The notes: generated by a model not told the origin, from the sequence alone. Counted from the stretch's first letter, positions 1 through 9,020 are shown. The stretch is 37,489 bases of DNA from Metabacillus fastidiosus NBRC 101226 (GCF_001591625.1 NZ_BCVG01000028.1:1-37489); one strand, 5' to 3'. Program-made: numbers and translations.

Positions 1-45
1 CTTACTGCCCGTTAAGGCTGGGATAAAAATATCGGAGGAGAGAGA

Positions 46-1389
46 ATGGAACAAAAACGAGAACAATGGTCATCAAGAATTGGCTTTATTCTTTCCTCAG
101 CAGGAGCTGCTATTGGATTAGGAGCCATTTGGAAGTTTCCGTACGTTGCAGGAATGAACGGAGGTGCAGCCTTCTTTCTAGTCTTTGCAATCTTTACGGT
201 TCTTATTGGACTGCCGATGCTTATATCCGAGTTCATTATTGGCAGGGGAGCAGGAAAAGAGGCAATTTCCGCATATAAAAAATTAGCGCCGAAAACTCAT
301 TGGGATAAAGTTGGGAAACTTGGTGTGGTTGGCTGTTTCTTATTACTGTCGTTTTACAGTGTGGTAGGCGGATGGGTTTTAATTTATACTGTTCTTTCCA
401 TTATAGGGACAGTTATTAATAAAGGAGCAAATTATCCAGAGCTTTTTGGCTATATTACGAGTTCACCAAGTATAACAATTCTCGGTTTAGCTTTATTTTT
501 GCTTATTAATGTTATCGTCATCACACTCGGTGTTCAAAATGGTATTGAAAAAGCAAATAAGTATATGATGCCTTTATTATTTATCTTTTTTATTATTCTT
601 GTAGTGAGATCTTTAACATTAGATGGCGCAATGGAAGGCGTATTATTTTTCCTTAAACCTGATTTTTCAAGTATAACAGGTGAAGCTGTCTTATATGCGC
701 TCGGTCAATCATTTTTTGCTTTAGCAGTAGGTTTTTCATGTATGGTTACTTACAGCTCATATTTAGGTAAAGATGTAAGTATCCCTTATTCCGCATCATC
801 TGTTGTCATAATGAATATATTTGTATCCCTGCTTGCAGGTCTGGCAATATTTCCAGCAGTGTTTGCGCTTGGACTTGAACCTGCGGAAGGACCTGGATTA
901 TTATTTATCGTATTGCCTACTGTGTTTTCTCATCTGCCGTTCGGGGAATTCTTTTTAAGTTTATTTTTACTTCTTTTCCTATTTGCAACTTTAACATCAT
1001 CTTTCAGTTTACTGGAAATTATCGTTGCTGCATTTACAGAAGGGAAAAAGCGGTCAAGGAAGAGAATCTCATGGGTATCAGGGATAATTGTTTTTATCGC
1101 TGGAATACCGGCAGCTCTTTCTATGGGAGTGTTAAAAGAATTTACTATTTTTGATAAAACGGTTTTTGATGCAACTGATTATCTCGTAAGTAATATAATG
1201 CTTCCGCTCGGCTGTCTTTTAATATCTATATTCATTTCATTTAAAATGGATAAAAACATCGTTAAGGAGCAATTTAAATTAGGTAATTCCTATCCATCGG
1301 TTTTATTCCTAAGTTGGAGATTTTTAATAAGATGGGTCGTTCCGCTTACGATTATTATTGTTTATTTAAATCAACTAGGTTTTATTTAA
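46..1389 (+). CDS. Sodium-dependent transporter, NSS (SNF) family
   Basis: This is a 447-residue integral membrane protein of the neurotransmitter:sodium symporter family (LeuT fold), expected to import an amino acid or related small molecule with Na+. The family's N-terminal signature is visible at about residues 16-45: a glycine-rich unwound helix 1 (AAIGLGAIWKFPY, matching the usual GxxxGNxWRFPY) followed by NGGAAFF and the LPMLISEFIIGRG block. About eleven hydrophobic segments follow, which is typical of bacterial members of this length. The ATG is preceded by a GGAGGAGAG ribosome binding site. It is a single-gene unit closed by a strong terminator. The substrate cannot be read from the sequence. 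Confidence 0.93.
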   Translation: MEQKREQWSSRIGFILSSAGAAIGLGAIWKFPYVAGMNGGAAFFLVFAIFTVLIGLPMLISEFIIGRGAGKEAISAYKKLAPKTHWDKVGKLGVVGCFLLLSFYSVVGGWVLIYTVLSIIGTVINKGANYPELFGYITSSPSITILGLALFLLINVIVITLGVQNGIEKANKYMMPLLFIFFIILVVRSLTLDGAMEGVLFFLKPDFSSITGEAVLYALGQSFFALAVGFSCMVTYSSYLGKDVSIPYSASSVVIMNIFVSLLAGLAIFPAVFALGLEPAEGPGLLFIVLPTVFSHLPFGEFFLSLFLLLFLFATLTSSFSLLEIIVAAFTEGKKRSRKRISWVSGIIVFIAGIPAALSMGVLKEFTIFDKTVFDATDYLVSNIMLPLGCLLISIFISFKMDKNIVKEQFKLGNSYPSVLFLSWRFLIRWVVPLTIIIVYLNQLGFI

Positions 1390-1401
1390 AAAGATAGAGA
1401 A

Positions 1402-1436
1402 GGGGCTGTTGCATGTAAAGCAACAGCCCCTTTTTT
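1402..1436 (+). terminator. Intrinsic terminator after the NSS transporter
   Basis: A perfect 11-bp GC-rich stem (GGGGCTGTTGC / GCAACAGCCCC) with a 7-nt loop is followed by six T residues. It lies between two convergent genes. The minus-strand side has only a broken T tract, so it may act weakly in the other direction. Confidence 0.93.
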
Positions 1437-2736
1437 ATTTAGCAAAACGTTTAAAGAAGAAGGCGAAAGCTAAAATAATGATTGAACAGATGAATAATGG
1501 TAAGGCGATCATACCAATGGCAATTCCTATCCATGGATTCGTAATAGCTGAGACGATGAAGCTTGATATAAAAGCAAGGATAGCTATGCTAATACTAATG
1601 ATTCCAGGCAGGAAAGCTTTTCTTGAGCGTTTATGGAAATATACAGTTAGTAAACCTAAAAGTAACAGATAAAGACCGATAATTGTATAAGTATTGCTTA
1701 AGATACGGTCTAATGTTTTTATAAAGAATAGATTTTTTTCTTCATTTTCGATTTTTAAAGGAACTGTTTTAATTTTATGATCATCAGTATTAATTACATT
1801 TAAGTCATATTCAGCAGGATCAGAAGGCCAGTTCATTTGTTTAAGAAAAGCTATTTTATTATTATGATGAAAGAAAACTGGGGAGCTGATAGATTTCTTT
1901 AATTTTGTTAATTGTTCCGTGTTCTTTGTCTTTAGATCAGTTAAGAACAATTCATATTCGTATAAGGAGCCTGTTGACTGTTTAGAGACGTCTATATATA
2001 CAAGTTTGCTTTCATCTGCTGACAGTTGCACGTTATAAATATTATGTGAAGACTGTTTAGGTATATGTAAACGTTCAACAGAGTCATTTAGTACTAATGA
2101 CTGAAGCTTCTCATATTCTCCATCAAATTCAGTGTAAAAGATTGTATTTCCATTTTTTGATATGAAGAGGGAATCCATTGAAAAATAATCTTTATCAGTC
2201 AATTGCTTCTGTTTACCGTCCTTAAGAGAGAGTGAAAACAAATCATATCCATCTTCTGCTATATGTTCATCACCTTTACCAAAATCTTTAGCAGATATTG
2301 CAGTGTAGTAGATTGTATCACCTGATGGAGAGAAGATCGCCTGCTCGACATGGCTTTTATTATCTGTAAGTTTAACAGAATCTGTTCCATCAAGGTTTAT
2401 AATGTGAATAGACTGAATCCCTGTTGAATTCTCAGATAAATAAAGCGATTTTTTTCCATCAGCAGAAAACTTTGGTTCATGATAACGCTCTGAATCTGTT
2501 CCCGTCACTCTTTTAATATTAGTACCGTCAATATTGCTTGTATAAATAGCTTCCTTTCCATTAATAAAATAAGAAAAAGCAATAGCAGAGTCATCAGGCG
2601 AAATAGAAATATGACTGCCAAGTCCGGTAAAATATTTATATTGATCATTATTTTGTAATAGATTATAAGTTAATGTCGTTAAAAATAGTATAGCGACAAC
2701 CCAAATCCAGATTACTATGTTACGAGTATTTTTCAA
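1435..2736 (-). CDS. Membrane-anchored TolB-like beta-propeller protein
   Basis: The 433-residue protein has an N-terminal transmembrane segment at about residues 8-27. An extracytoplasmic region of WD40/TolB-like repeats follows at about 40-320, with recurring pieces such as SPDDSAIAFSY, SADGKKSLYLS and SPSGDTIYYTA. Three hydrophobic segments lie at the C terminus (about 350-430). The repeat pattern is that of PD40/TolB propellers, which usually bind proteins or glycans rather than catalyse. The start is TTG, fixed by an AAGGAGG site seven bases upstream. The gene stands alone and converges on the NSS gene. Function is unknown; the fold call is fairly safe. Confidence 0.75.
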   Translation of the reverse strand: MKNTRNIVIWIWVVAILFLTTLTYNLLQNNDQYKYFTGLGSHISISPDDSAIAFSYFINGKEAIYTSNIDGTNIKRVTGTDSERYHEPKFSADGKKSLYLSENSTGIQSIHIINLDGTDSVKLTDNKSHVEQAIFSPSGDTIYYTAISAKDFGKGDEHIAEDGYDLFSLSLKDGKQKQLTDKDYFSMDSLFISKNGNTIFYTEFDGEYEKLQSLVLNDSVERLHIPKQSSHNIYNVQLSADESKLVYIDVSKQSTGSLYEYELFLTDLKTKNTEQLTKLKKSISSPVFFHHNNKIAFLKQMNWPSDPAEYDLNVINTDDHKIKTVPLKIENEEKNLFFIKTLDRILSNTYTIIGLYLLLLGLLTVYFHKRSRKAFLPGIISISIAILAFISSFIVSAITNPWIGIAIGMIALPLFICSIIILAFAFFFKRFAK

Positions 2737-3080
2737 TATTTATCCTCCTTAAGTCGTTAAATAATAATCAATATTATCCAATTTTTATAAAATGATAATA
2801 TGTTTTCACTATAGATATTTATAAGGAATAATGCAAGTACAGCAATAGGAGGTTCAAAGCAATTAATTCAATAGGTCAGCTAGTTTCTGAATATATGTTA
2901 ATTGAAAAAAAATCTATTCTAATTTTACGGCAGGAACCTATGCTTAATGACTCATTCTTTAATAAGAAAGAATAGATTGTTCGGATCATTTTTACATAAT
3001 TATTCCATGTTATAATGAAGACGATTTTTTATTAATAAGACAGGCTTACCGGTTTTATAGTGGATTAAGAGGTGTAGTAT
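2737..3080. other. Intergenic region with a promoter for the 3081 gene
   Basis: This AT-rich stretch lies between divergent genes. An extended -10 element (TGT TATAAT, 3008-3016) reads rightward, without a clear -35, about 65 bases before the GTG at 3081. A 37-codon open frame (2862-2975) has a good AGGAGG site but begins with ATT; I do not call it a gene. No RNA gene or operator is recognisable. Confidence 0.4.
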
Positions 3081-3684
3081 GTGAGGAAAAATCGAGAGGT
3101 AGATAGAATTTCTTTATCCTATTTCTTATAATTTTTTTATCGCCATGATTGTTCCTGTGGCATGTTTGCATTTATGGGCCATTATGTATGTTATTGCTCC
3201 TTATAAATATGAGCGCTCTTACTACTTATTTTTCGGAATTTATGGATTGATAAATACATATGTTTACTTCCTTGTTATTCAAAAGCTGCTTTATAGTCAT
3301 CTGTTTATTCAGGGTAGCATGGCATTTATTACAGGTATTATTTTTTTTATATCATTAATTATCTTCATCAATTGGCTTAATATCCGATTTTTATATTCTG
3401 GAACATATGCGAACTTACAGGAAAAGAAGACGAACAAAAATGTAGCTCCTATTACTGCAGCAGCTGGTTTAGGCTATGTAATCGCACATCTGGTTTTAAC
3501 GTTTATTTACAGTGTTTCGATAAAGATGGCTATTCTTATAATTGTTCTCTCCGTACTTTCCATTGCAACAGCCTATTTTTCCACATTTATTCACCGTTAT
3601 TTTTTTATTTTGAAAAATGAGGAAATTGTTAAAAAGCTTAGGCCGGAATTCGGATTACCAAAAAAGTGTAGAAAAAATATATAG
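3081..3684 (+). pseudogene. Small integral membrane protein, apparently frameshifted near its N terminus
   Basis: An intact frame of 179 codons begins at ATG 3145 and codes for a four-to-five-helix membrane protein of no family I recognise. That ATG has no ribosome binding site and sits inside the first hydrophobic helix. Upstream, a well-placed AAGAGGTG site (3067-3074) precedes GTG 3081, which reads MRKNREVDRISLSYFL and then hits TAA at 3129. Moving one base forward before that stop, in the T-rich stretch around 3120-3128, joins it to the downstream frame (YNFFIAMIVPVACLHLW) and completes the helix. The shift is either a sequencing error or a true inactivating change. If intact, the protein would have about 200 residues. 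Confidence 0.5.
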
Positions 3685-3731
3685 TTTTTATTAAAACGGA
3701 ATTATCTATTATGAAGGCAGGGGAGTAAACA

Positions 3732-4196
3732 GTGTTTTTTAGAAAAAAGAAAAAGGAAGATCCAAATAAAAAGTGGTACAGTATAGGTATTATGACGGAG
3801 AATGGTTTAGAGGATGGAGAGTATGAAATATTACTCGATAAATTTTTGGAAAAGGTTGATAATGCAGGAGTAATTACTGATTTAGTGAGAAAAGAATATG
3901 ATAAGGAACGGTTGGAAATTCTTGAACAAAAATTTGATTATCCAGTTTTATCTTCCCCGGCTTTTATTGTTAGTGAAATTGTACAGGAAGATATTATAAG
4001 GGAAACTGAATTATTGGAAAAAAAGCATAAGTGGAAGAAGTTTTTTGGTTTTATTTCACTGGCAGAATATTTGGAAGCTGACCATAGAGCGATATATAAT
4101 TTTAATCATGCTGTTCTATATACAGACAGCATGGAAGAAGTTATTCATTTTCTTAATCAAAAATCGAAGGAAACGTTTTTGTCTAATCTTAATTAA
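3732..4196 (+). CDS. Conserved hypothetical cytoplasmic protein (154 aa)
   Basis: I do not recognise a family. The protein is highly charged, opening with a lysine/arginine-rich stretch (FFRKKKKEDPNKK), and has no signal peptide or membrane helix. The body is acidic and probably mixed alpha/beta. The start is GTG with a GGCAGGGGAG site a few bases upstream. It follows the membrane-protein gene by 47 bases in the same direction and shares its downstream terminator, so the two are probably cotranscribed. Confidence 0.7.
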   Translation: MFFRKKKKEDPNKKWYSIGIMTENGLEDGEYEILLDKFLEKVDNAGVITDLVRKEYDKERLEILEQKFDYPVLSSPAFIVSEIVQEDIIRETELLEKKHKWKKFFGFISLAEYLEADHRAIYNFNHAVLYTDSMEEVIHFLNQKSKETFLSNLN

Positions 4197-4282
4197 ATTT
4201 TCTATCTATACTAATAGCAGGTCATTGGACTTTTAGGAAATAATTGTAGTATTCACTGTTAACCTATTTATATTAGTTAGTT

Positions 4283-4322
4283 AAAGCCCCTCTCTTTTAA
4301 ATAAAAAGAGAGGGGCTTTTTC
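4283..4322 (+). terminator. Intrinsic terminator after the 154-aa gene
   Basis: A long near-perfect hairpin (AAAGCCCCTCTCTTTT paired with AAAAGAGAGGGGCTTT, 5-nt loop) ends in a T tract. It ends the two-gene unit about 90 bases after the last stop codon. Confidence 0.92.
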
Positions 4323-4605
4323 TGTTATTTTAATGAGTATCAAATAAGCAATTGCAGTATCTTTCGGTATAGACCAATGAAGTAATTAGCCATAAACTGT
4401 ACAAACTATTAAAAAGATACATTGAACTTTTATTAATAAAGACTGTTCACCATTTTATGGAGTAATATTAATTTCCTCAATAGTAACGATATAATTTTTC
4501 AATCACTGTATGTTTTTTATTTTGTTACTATAATAAATAATCATTATTATTTATATTTATACAACTTTTTTATGAAACATATTCATATTTATACGGAGGA
4601 GAAAA
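4323..4605. promoter_or_regulatory. Upstream region of the transporter operon, with TATAAT and a 7-1-7 palindrome
   Basis: A TATAAT at 4529-4534 is followed directly by a palindrome with halves AATAAT and ATTATT around a central C at 4542. The 15-base 7-1-7 core (4535-4549) matches 11 of 14 positions of either the Fur or the PerR consensus as I remember them. The -35 is poor and the region is extremely AT-rich, so the resemblance may be accidental. The rest of the stretch shows nothing recognisable. Confidence 0.3.
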
Positions 4606-4812
4606 ATGAAATCGAAATGGATTTATATATTGTCAATTATTCCTTTCATTGGCTCTTTAGGCTTACTGCCATTCATTAATGGAATTACTATATATGTTTT
4701 TGGTATGCCTTTTATTTTCTTTTGGGTTGTTATATGGACATTGGCTATTAGTGGATTTTTAGCCTTGATTTATAAATTGGACCCGCAAAATAAAGAGGAG
4801 GAAAGTGAATGA
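4606..4812 (+). CDS. DUF3311 small membrane protein, symporter partner (YhjC-like)
   Basis: This 68-residue protein has two hydrophobic helices (about 5-27 and 32-56) and a short acidic tail. Small DUF3311 proteins are typically encoded directly before SSS-family symporters, as in Bacillus subtilis yhjC-yhjB, and here the gene overlaps the next one by four bases (ATGA), indicating translational coupling. An ACGGAGGAG site precedes the ATG. Its role is unproven; an accessory subunit of the symporter is the natural inference. Confidence 0.82.
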   Translation: MKSKWIYILSIIPFIGSLGLLPFINGITIYVFGMPFIFFWVVIWTLAISGFLALIYKLDPQNKEEESE

Positions 4813-6281
4813 ACAGTGCATTAGTTGTTATTGTCTTATTTTTAATTATAGCGTTTTATTTAGGTATAAAAGCAAAGAAAGGCAAGGAAATGAGTCTTGA
4901 TGAGTGGGCTGTCGGCGGACGTGGATTTGGCGCCTTTTTCATTTTCGTTTTACTTGCGGGTGAAATGAATACGACCTTTACTTTTCTTGGTGGAAGCGGA
5001 TGGGCATATAGTAAAGGTGCACCAGCAGCTTACATGATTATTTATTTACCGCTTTCGATCATCTTTATGTATTGGTTGGGACCAGCAATTTGGAAGTATG
5101 CACGTCAACATAAACTTGTATCACAGTCAGATTTTTTTGTTAGCAAATATAATAGTAGGTTTCTTGGTGTTTTAGTTGCAATAATAGGCGTTATTGCGAT
5201 GGTTCCTTATCTTGGACTTCAGCTGAAAGGTTTAGGAATTATTGTGTCAGCTGCTTCTTACGGTGCTATTTCTGAGACAACCGCTATTATTATTGGAGCA
5301 TTTACACTTACTATTTATGTGATGGTATCTGGTATTCATGGTTCAGCATGGACGGCAGCATTAAAGGATATTATGATTTTCCTTATTGTCGTATTTTTAG
5401 GTGTATATTTACCATTTCATTATTACGGTGGAATTCAACCGATGTTTGAGGCAGTTGAAAAGATTAAACCGGAATTTTTTACTTTACCTAAAGAAGGTCT
5501 AAGTGTTTCATGGTTTATTTCTGCTTCTCTTTTAAGCGCCATTGGCGGTATGGCATGGCCACATTTATTCGGGGCTGTTTATGCATCGAAAAGTGCTAAG
5601 TCTATTCGCAAAAATACAATTATGCAGCCAGTTTATTCATTAATCTTAATGTTTGTCTTCTTCGTTGGTTTTGCAGCGATTGGACAAGTTCCAGGATTAG
5701 AGGGATCTGAGTCTGATTTTGCTTTATTAAACTTATCAATGCAAACATTTGATCCATGGTTCGTTGGAGTTATTGGAGCAGCCGGGTTATTAACAGCTTT
5801 AGTACCTGCATCTATGCTTATGATGGCAACAACGACTTCTTTCTCACTTAATGTGTACAAAGTGCTAGCACCAAAAACTTCTGAGAAGACGATTGCAAGA
5901 TTAGCAAAATATTTAGTACCTGTCGTTGCATTTATTGCTGTTTATTTTACACTTTATGGCGGGGATACGATTGTTACTTTACTTTTATTAGGTTATGGCT
6001 TTGTCGCACAATTGCTTCCGGCATTATTCTTTAGTTTCATGAAAAATAATTTTGTGACGAAATATGGTGCGATTGCAGGTATGATTGCAGGTGTTGGAGT
6101 CGTTATGTATACAACAATTATGAATTCTACTGTTGGCTCATTATTCCCTTCACTTCCATCGGTAATTAAAGACTTAGATATAGGAATTATCGCTTTAGTT
6201 ATTAATCTAATCATTACAATTATTGTAAGTTTGTTAACTGGAAAGCAAAGCATTAATAAAGAAGAGAAGCAGCCTGCTTAG
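4809..6281 (+). CDS. Sodium:solute symporter, SSS family (YhjB-like)
   Basis: The 490-residue polytopic protein has about thirteen hydrophobic segments. Family features include the early WAVGGRGFGAFFIFVLLAGEMN segment (helix 1 to 2, beginning near residue 34), the AWTAALKDIMIF region near residue 180, and LVPASMLMMATTTSF near residue 340, which corresponds to the Na+-site helix. SSS proteins import solutes such as amino acids, carboxylates or vitamins with Na+. Its pairing with a DUF3311 protein upstream and a peptidase-M20 amidohydrolase 51 bases downstream suggests uptake of an acylated or amide-containing substrate that the hydrolase then cleaves. The exact substrate is unknown. Confidence 0.93.
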   Translation: MNSALVVIVLFLIIAFYLGIKAKKGKEMSLDEWAVGGRGFGAFFIFVLLAGEMNTTFTFLGGSGWAYSKGAPAAYMIIYLPLSIIFMYWLGPAIWKYARQHKLVSQSDFFVSKYNSRFLGVLVAIIGVIAMVPYLGLQLKGLGIIVSAASYGAISETTAIIIGAFTLTIYVMVSGIHGSAWTAALKDIMIFLIVVFLGVYLPFHYYGGIQPMFEAVEKIKPEFFTLPKEGLSVSWFISASLLSAIGGMAWPHLFGAVYASKSAKSIRKNTIMQPVYSLILMFVFFVGFAAIGQVPGLEGSESDFALLNLSMQTFDPWFVGVIGAAGLLTALVPASMLMMATTTSFSLNVYKVLAPKTSEKTIARLAKYLVPVVAFIAVYFTLYGGDTIVTLLLLGYGFVAQLLPALFFSFMKNNFVTKYGAIAGMIAGVGVVMYTTIMNSTVGSLFPSLPSVIKDLDIGIIALVINLIITIIVSLLTGKQSINKEEKQPA

Positions 6282-6332
6282 TTCATCAATTAAATATTAA
6301 AGATTTATTTTATATAGGAAGGGATGTAGGGA

Positions 6333-7520
6333 ATGATGATCGAAAAAATATTTACAAGACTAGAAGAGATTTATCCTGAAACAGTCCGTTTTCGCAGGGA
6401 TCTTCATATGCATCCGGAAATCTCTTTTCAAGAAGTAGTAACACCGCAAAAAATTGCAAGGTTTTTAATAGATTTAGGAATCGAAGTAAGAACAGCAGTC
6501 GGAGGCCGTGGGGTTGTCGGCATTTTAAGAGGCGGAAAGCCCGGTAAACGTGTTGCTTTACGTGCTGATTTTGACGCGCTTCCTATTCAAGATGAGAAAG
6601 ATGTTTCATATAAATCAACTATTTCAGGTGCTATGCACGCATGTGGACATGATGTCCATACAGCAGCTTTGCTTAGTGTTGCAAAAGTATTAAGTGAAGT
6701 AAAGGAGCATATTAGCGGTGAGATTGTTTTTATTCATCAACATGCAGAGGAATTGACTCCAGGCGGGGCAAAGGCAATGATTGAAGACGGCTGTTTAGAC
6801 GGGGTTGATGTCATTTATGGAGCGCATGTGATGTCACATATGCCAGTTGGAGAAGTTGGTATTTGTTCGGAAGCTTTCTCTACAGCAGCAGATGAATTTG
6901 AAATTGAAATTCATGGGAAAGGCGGGCACGGTTCAGAGCCCCATATTACTGTTGATCCGATTGTGGCTGGCTGTCAATTAGTCATGAACTTGCAGCAAAT
7001 TGTGAGTCGAAGAGTTGATCCGCAGAAATCAGCTGTGTTAACAGTTGGCTCATTTAATGGAGGGCAAGCTCCAAATGTTATTCCTGATTCAGTTAAAATT
7101 AGAGGAACAGTTCGAACATTTGATGAGGATGTACGTGATTTAATGGAAGCTTCGATTGGAAAGATGACAAAAGCTGTTTGTGATAGTGCAGATGCTGAGT
7201 ATGATTATACATTTCTCCGTGATGCTCCGTCTATGTGGAATGACCCTGATGAAACAAGCAGAGTTGAGGCTGTGGCAAAAACTGTTGTTGACAGTGAAAA
7301 AGTGAATAGAATCGCCCCGATGATGGGAAGTGAGGATTTTTCTTACTATCAACAAAAGGTAAAAGGCTGTTATTTCCTGGTAGGAGGAAAAAATCCGGAA
7401 ATAAACGCTGTTTATCCGCATCATCATCCGAAATTTGATGTTGATGAGCAGGCGATGATTACAATTGGTAAAGTATTTATTGCAACTGTATTGGACTATC
7501 TTTCGAAAGAGGCTGAGTAA
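6333..7520 (+). CDS. M20 family amidohydrolase / N-acyl-amino-acid hydrolase
   Basis: The 395-residue enzyme of the M20D (AmhX/hippurate hydrolase-like) group hydrolyses amide bonds of N-acylated amino acids or related compounds in the cytoplasm. Metal ligands are visible: HACGHDVHT (C104, H106), HAEE (E139/E140), the conserved GAHV histidine (H165) and a C-terminal histidine cluster in VYPHHHPKFDVDE. The central dimerisation domain begins near FEIEIHGKGGHGSEPH. Two adjacent ATG codons (6333, 6336) follow a GAAGGGATG site; either may be used. It is the last gene of the transporter unit and is closed by a terminator. Confidence 0.92.
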   Translation: MMIEKIFTRLEEIYPETVRFRRDLHMHPEISFQEVVTPQKIARFLIDLGIEVRTAVGGRGVVGILRGGKPGKRVALRADFDALPIQDEKDVSYKSTISGAMHACGHDVHTAALLSVAKVLSEVKEHISGEIVFIHQHAEELTPGGAKAMIEDGCLDGVDVIYGAHVMSHMPVGEVGICSEAFSTAADEFEIEIHGKGGHGSEPHITVDPIVAGCQLVMNLQQIVSRRVDPQKSAVLTVGSFNGGQAPNVIPDSVKIRGTVRTFDEDVRDLMEASIGKMTKAVCDSADAEYDYTFLRDAPSMWNDPDETSRVEAVAKTVVDSEKVNRIAPMMGSEDFSYYQQKVKGCYFLVGGKNPEINAVYPHHHPKFDVDEQAMITIGKVFIATVLDYLSKEAE

Positions 7521-7560
7521 AAAAACAATGAAATCGAGTTTTCGATTTCATTGTTTTTTA
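7521..7560 (+). terminator. Intrinsic terminator after the M20 gene
   Basis: A perfect hairpin (ACAATGAAATCGA / TCGATTTCATTGT, GTTT loop) with A residues before and six T residues after begins right after the stop codon. The flanking A and T tracts would let it work in either direction. Confidence 0.9.
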
Positions 7561-7649
7561 TTTTCATAAGATAATTTGTTTTATAAACTTAATTCCAGTA
7601 AGATGATAGTAAGACAATTAGAATTTGACAAGTAAAGTGAGTGTAAACA

Positions 7650-8546
7650 ATGGAACTAAGAAATTTACGAGCGTTTAAAGCTGTCAGTGAATATTTAAAT
7701 ATAACAAAGGCTGCTGATTTTTTAGGATATACACAGCCGACGGTTACAACACAAATTAAAATATTAGAAAAGGAGATTGGCCAGCCACTATTTACAAGAG
7801 TGGGAAAGCAGACTTTCTTAACACCAACTGGAAAAATGATGAAAGTCCATGTTGATAAAATTCTGACCCATGTTGAAGAAATGGAAAAAGAATTGAAGAA
7901 GCTAAAACATTTCCAAGGAAAATTGGTGATTGCAAGTCCTGAATTTTATTGCACACATTATTTATCAGCTATTTTAAAAGCATATTTACAGCTTCACCCA
8001 GAAATAAATATAAAGCTTATTTCATGTAATAGTATTGATGCAACTAAAATGGTAAGTGAAAATGAGGCAGATATTGCTGTTATTGCTGGAAGATGCCATT
8101 TATCGGAAATGGAATCCACTATTATCGGCAGTGAAGATTTAGTGTTAGTAGCTGCTTCTGAAATAGCAAAAGATCGTGATATTACGTATTTGCTTGAAAA
8201 GTATCCATTTCTCATTGACAATAATATTGGCCCAATCTCAGATCATCTTCATCTTTTTGATGAGCTGCGGATGGAACCGAAGCTATTAATGGAATGTAAT
8301 AGTGAGGAAACAATTAAACGTGCAGTTGTCAATGGGACGGGTATTTGTATACTTGGTTCCGCAAATACTTGCGAAGAAATAGAAAGCGGCAAACTGACGA
8401 TGCTCCACCGTTTTTCGAAAAGATTGGACACGTCTATTATTTATTTAGAAGATCGTGAAAAAGAAACAGTGATTCAGACATTTTCGGAATTAGTAAAAGA
8501 TATCTGGGATACTGTAAGAGAAGAAAGTGACTTAAGAACTTGTTAA
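7650..8546 (+). CDS. LysR-type transcriptional regulator
   Basis: The 298-residue protein has the classic layout: an N-terminal winged helix-turn-helix (residues 1-62, with LRAFKAVSEYLNITKAADFLGYTQPTVTTQIKILEKEIGQ split by the recognition helix) and a periplasmic-binding-protein-like effector domain (about 90-290). It follows the symporter/M20 unit in the same direction but has its own start after a terminator, so it probably controls that unit in response to the imported compound. This is inference from position. Start ATG is preceded by AAAGTGAGTG. Confidence 0.92.
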   Translation: MELRNLRAFKAVSEYLNITKAADFLGYTQPTVTTQIKILEKEIGQPLFTRVGKQTFLTPTGKMMKVHVDKILTHVEEMEKELKKLKHFQGKLVIASPEFYCTHYLSAILKAYLQLHPEINIKLISCNSIDATKMVSENEADIAVIAGRCHLSEMESTIIGSEDLVLVAASEIAKDRDITYLLEKYPFLIDNNIGPISDHLHLFDELRMEPKLLMECNSEETIKRAVVNGTGICILGSANTCEEIESGKLTMLHRFSKRLDTSIIYLEDREKETVIQTFSELVKDIWDTVREESDLRTC

Positions 8547-8562
8547 GTCACTTTCTCTTTTT
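8523..8562 (+). terminator. Terminator overlapping the LysR stop codon
   Basis: A 13-bp hairpin (GAAAGTGACTTAA / TTAAGTCACTTTC, 7-nt loop) contains the end of the LysR gene, so its TAA stop lies in the 3' arm. A T-rich tract follows. It separates the gene from the converging minus-strand operon. Confidence 0.82.
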
Positions 8563-8573
8563 GAAGAGTTATT

Positions 8574-9020
8574 TTATTTTGCCGCACCTGTATAATCATC
8601 TTCGTCCTTGAAAACTTTATCCAATGCTTGCCATGTCATTAAAGCACAATTATGTCTTGCCTTTAAATGATGTACCCCTTGAAGTGATAAGCTGTCACCT
8701 AAATCAACTTTATCTGTAATTTTTCCATGACGAATTAATTGTTCAAATGCTTTTCTTAATGAAGAAATCTCTTTTAATGATTTATTTTCAATTAGTTCCG
8801 TCATCATCGATGCAGATGCCATGCTAATACTGCAGCCTTCACCAAGGAAAGCAGCTTTTCTTACGTAATTATGTTCAATGTCCAGAAACAAGGTCATTAC
8901 ATCCCCACAAGTAGGGTTCTTATAATACACTTGTCTTACGTTTTCCCCTTGCAGTTGTTTAAAGTTCCTTTTCTTTCTATAATGCTCCATAATAACTTGC
9001 CGATAAAGGGTATCAATCAT
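8574..9020 (-). CDS. SufU-like Fe-S scaffold / zinc-dependent sulfurtransferase paralogue
   Basis: This is a 148-residue IscU/NifU-N family protein of the SufU type. The three conserved cysteines and the aspartate are present: C38 and D40 in NPTCGD, C63 in GEGCSIS and C125 in RHNCALMTW. The roughly 20-residue insertion between the second and third cysteine, typical of Gram-positive SufU, is also present. In B. subtilis SufU these residues hold Zn2+ and accept sulfur from SufS. Here no sufCDSB genes adjoin; it is the third gene of an operon with a G3E GTPase. It is therefore probably a specialised second copy. Start ATG follows GGGAGGGGG at 12 bases. Confidence 0.88.
   Translation of the reverse strand: MIDTLYRQVIMEHYRKKRNFKQLQGENVRQVYYKNPTCGDVMTLFLDIEHNYVRKAAFLGEGCSISMASASMMTELIENKSLKEISSLRKAFEQLIRHGKITDKVDLGDSLSLQGVHHLKARHNCALMTWQALDKVFKDEDDYTGAAK

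Noticed and set aside
4257-4286. TGTTAAC with GTTAAAG at a 16-base spacing, resembling a BirA site
   Set aside because: The right half is imperfect (GTTAAAG for GTTAACA), it lies in a 3' region before a terminator, and no biotin gene follows.
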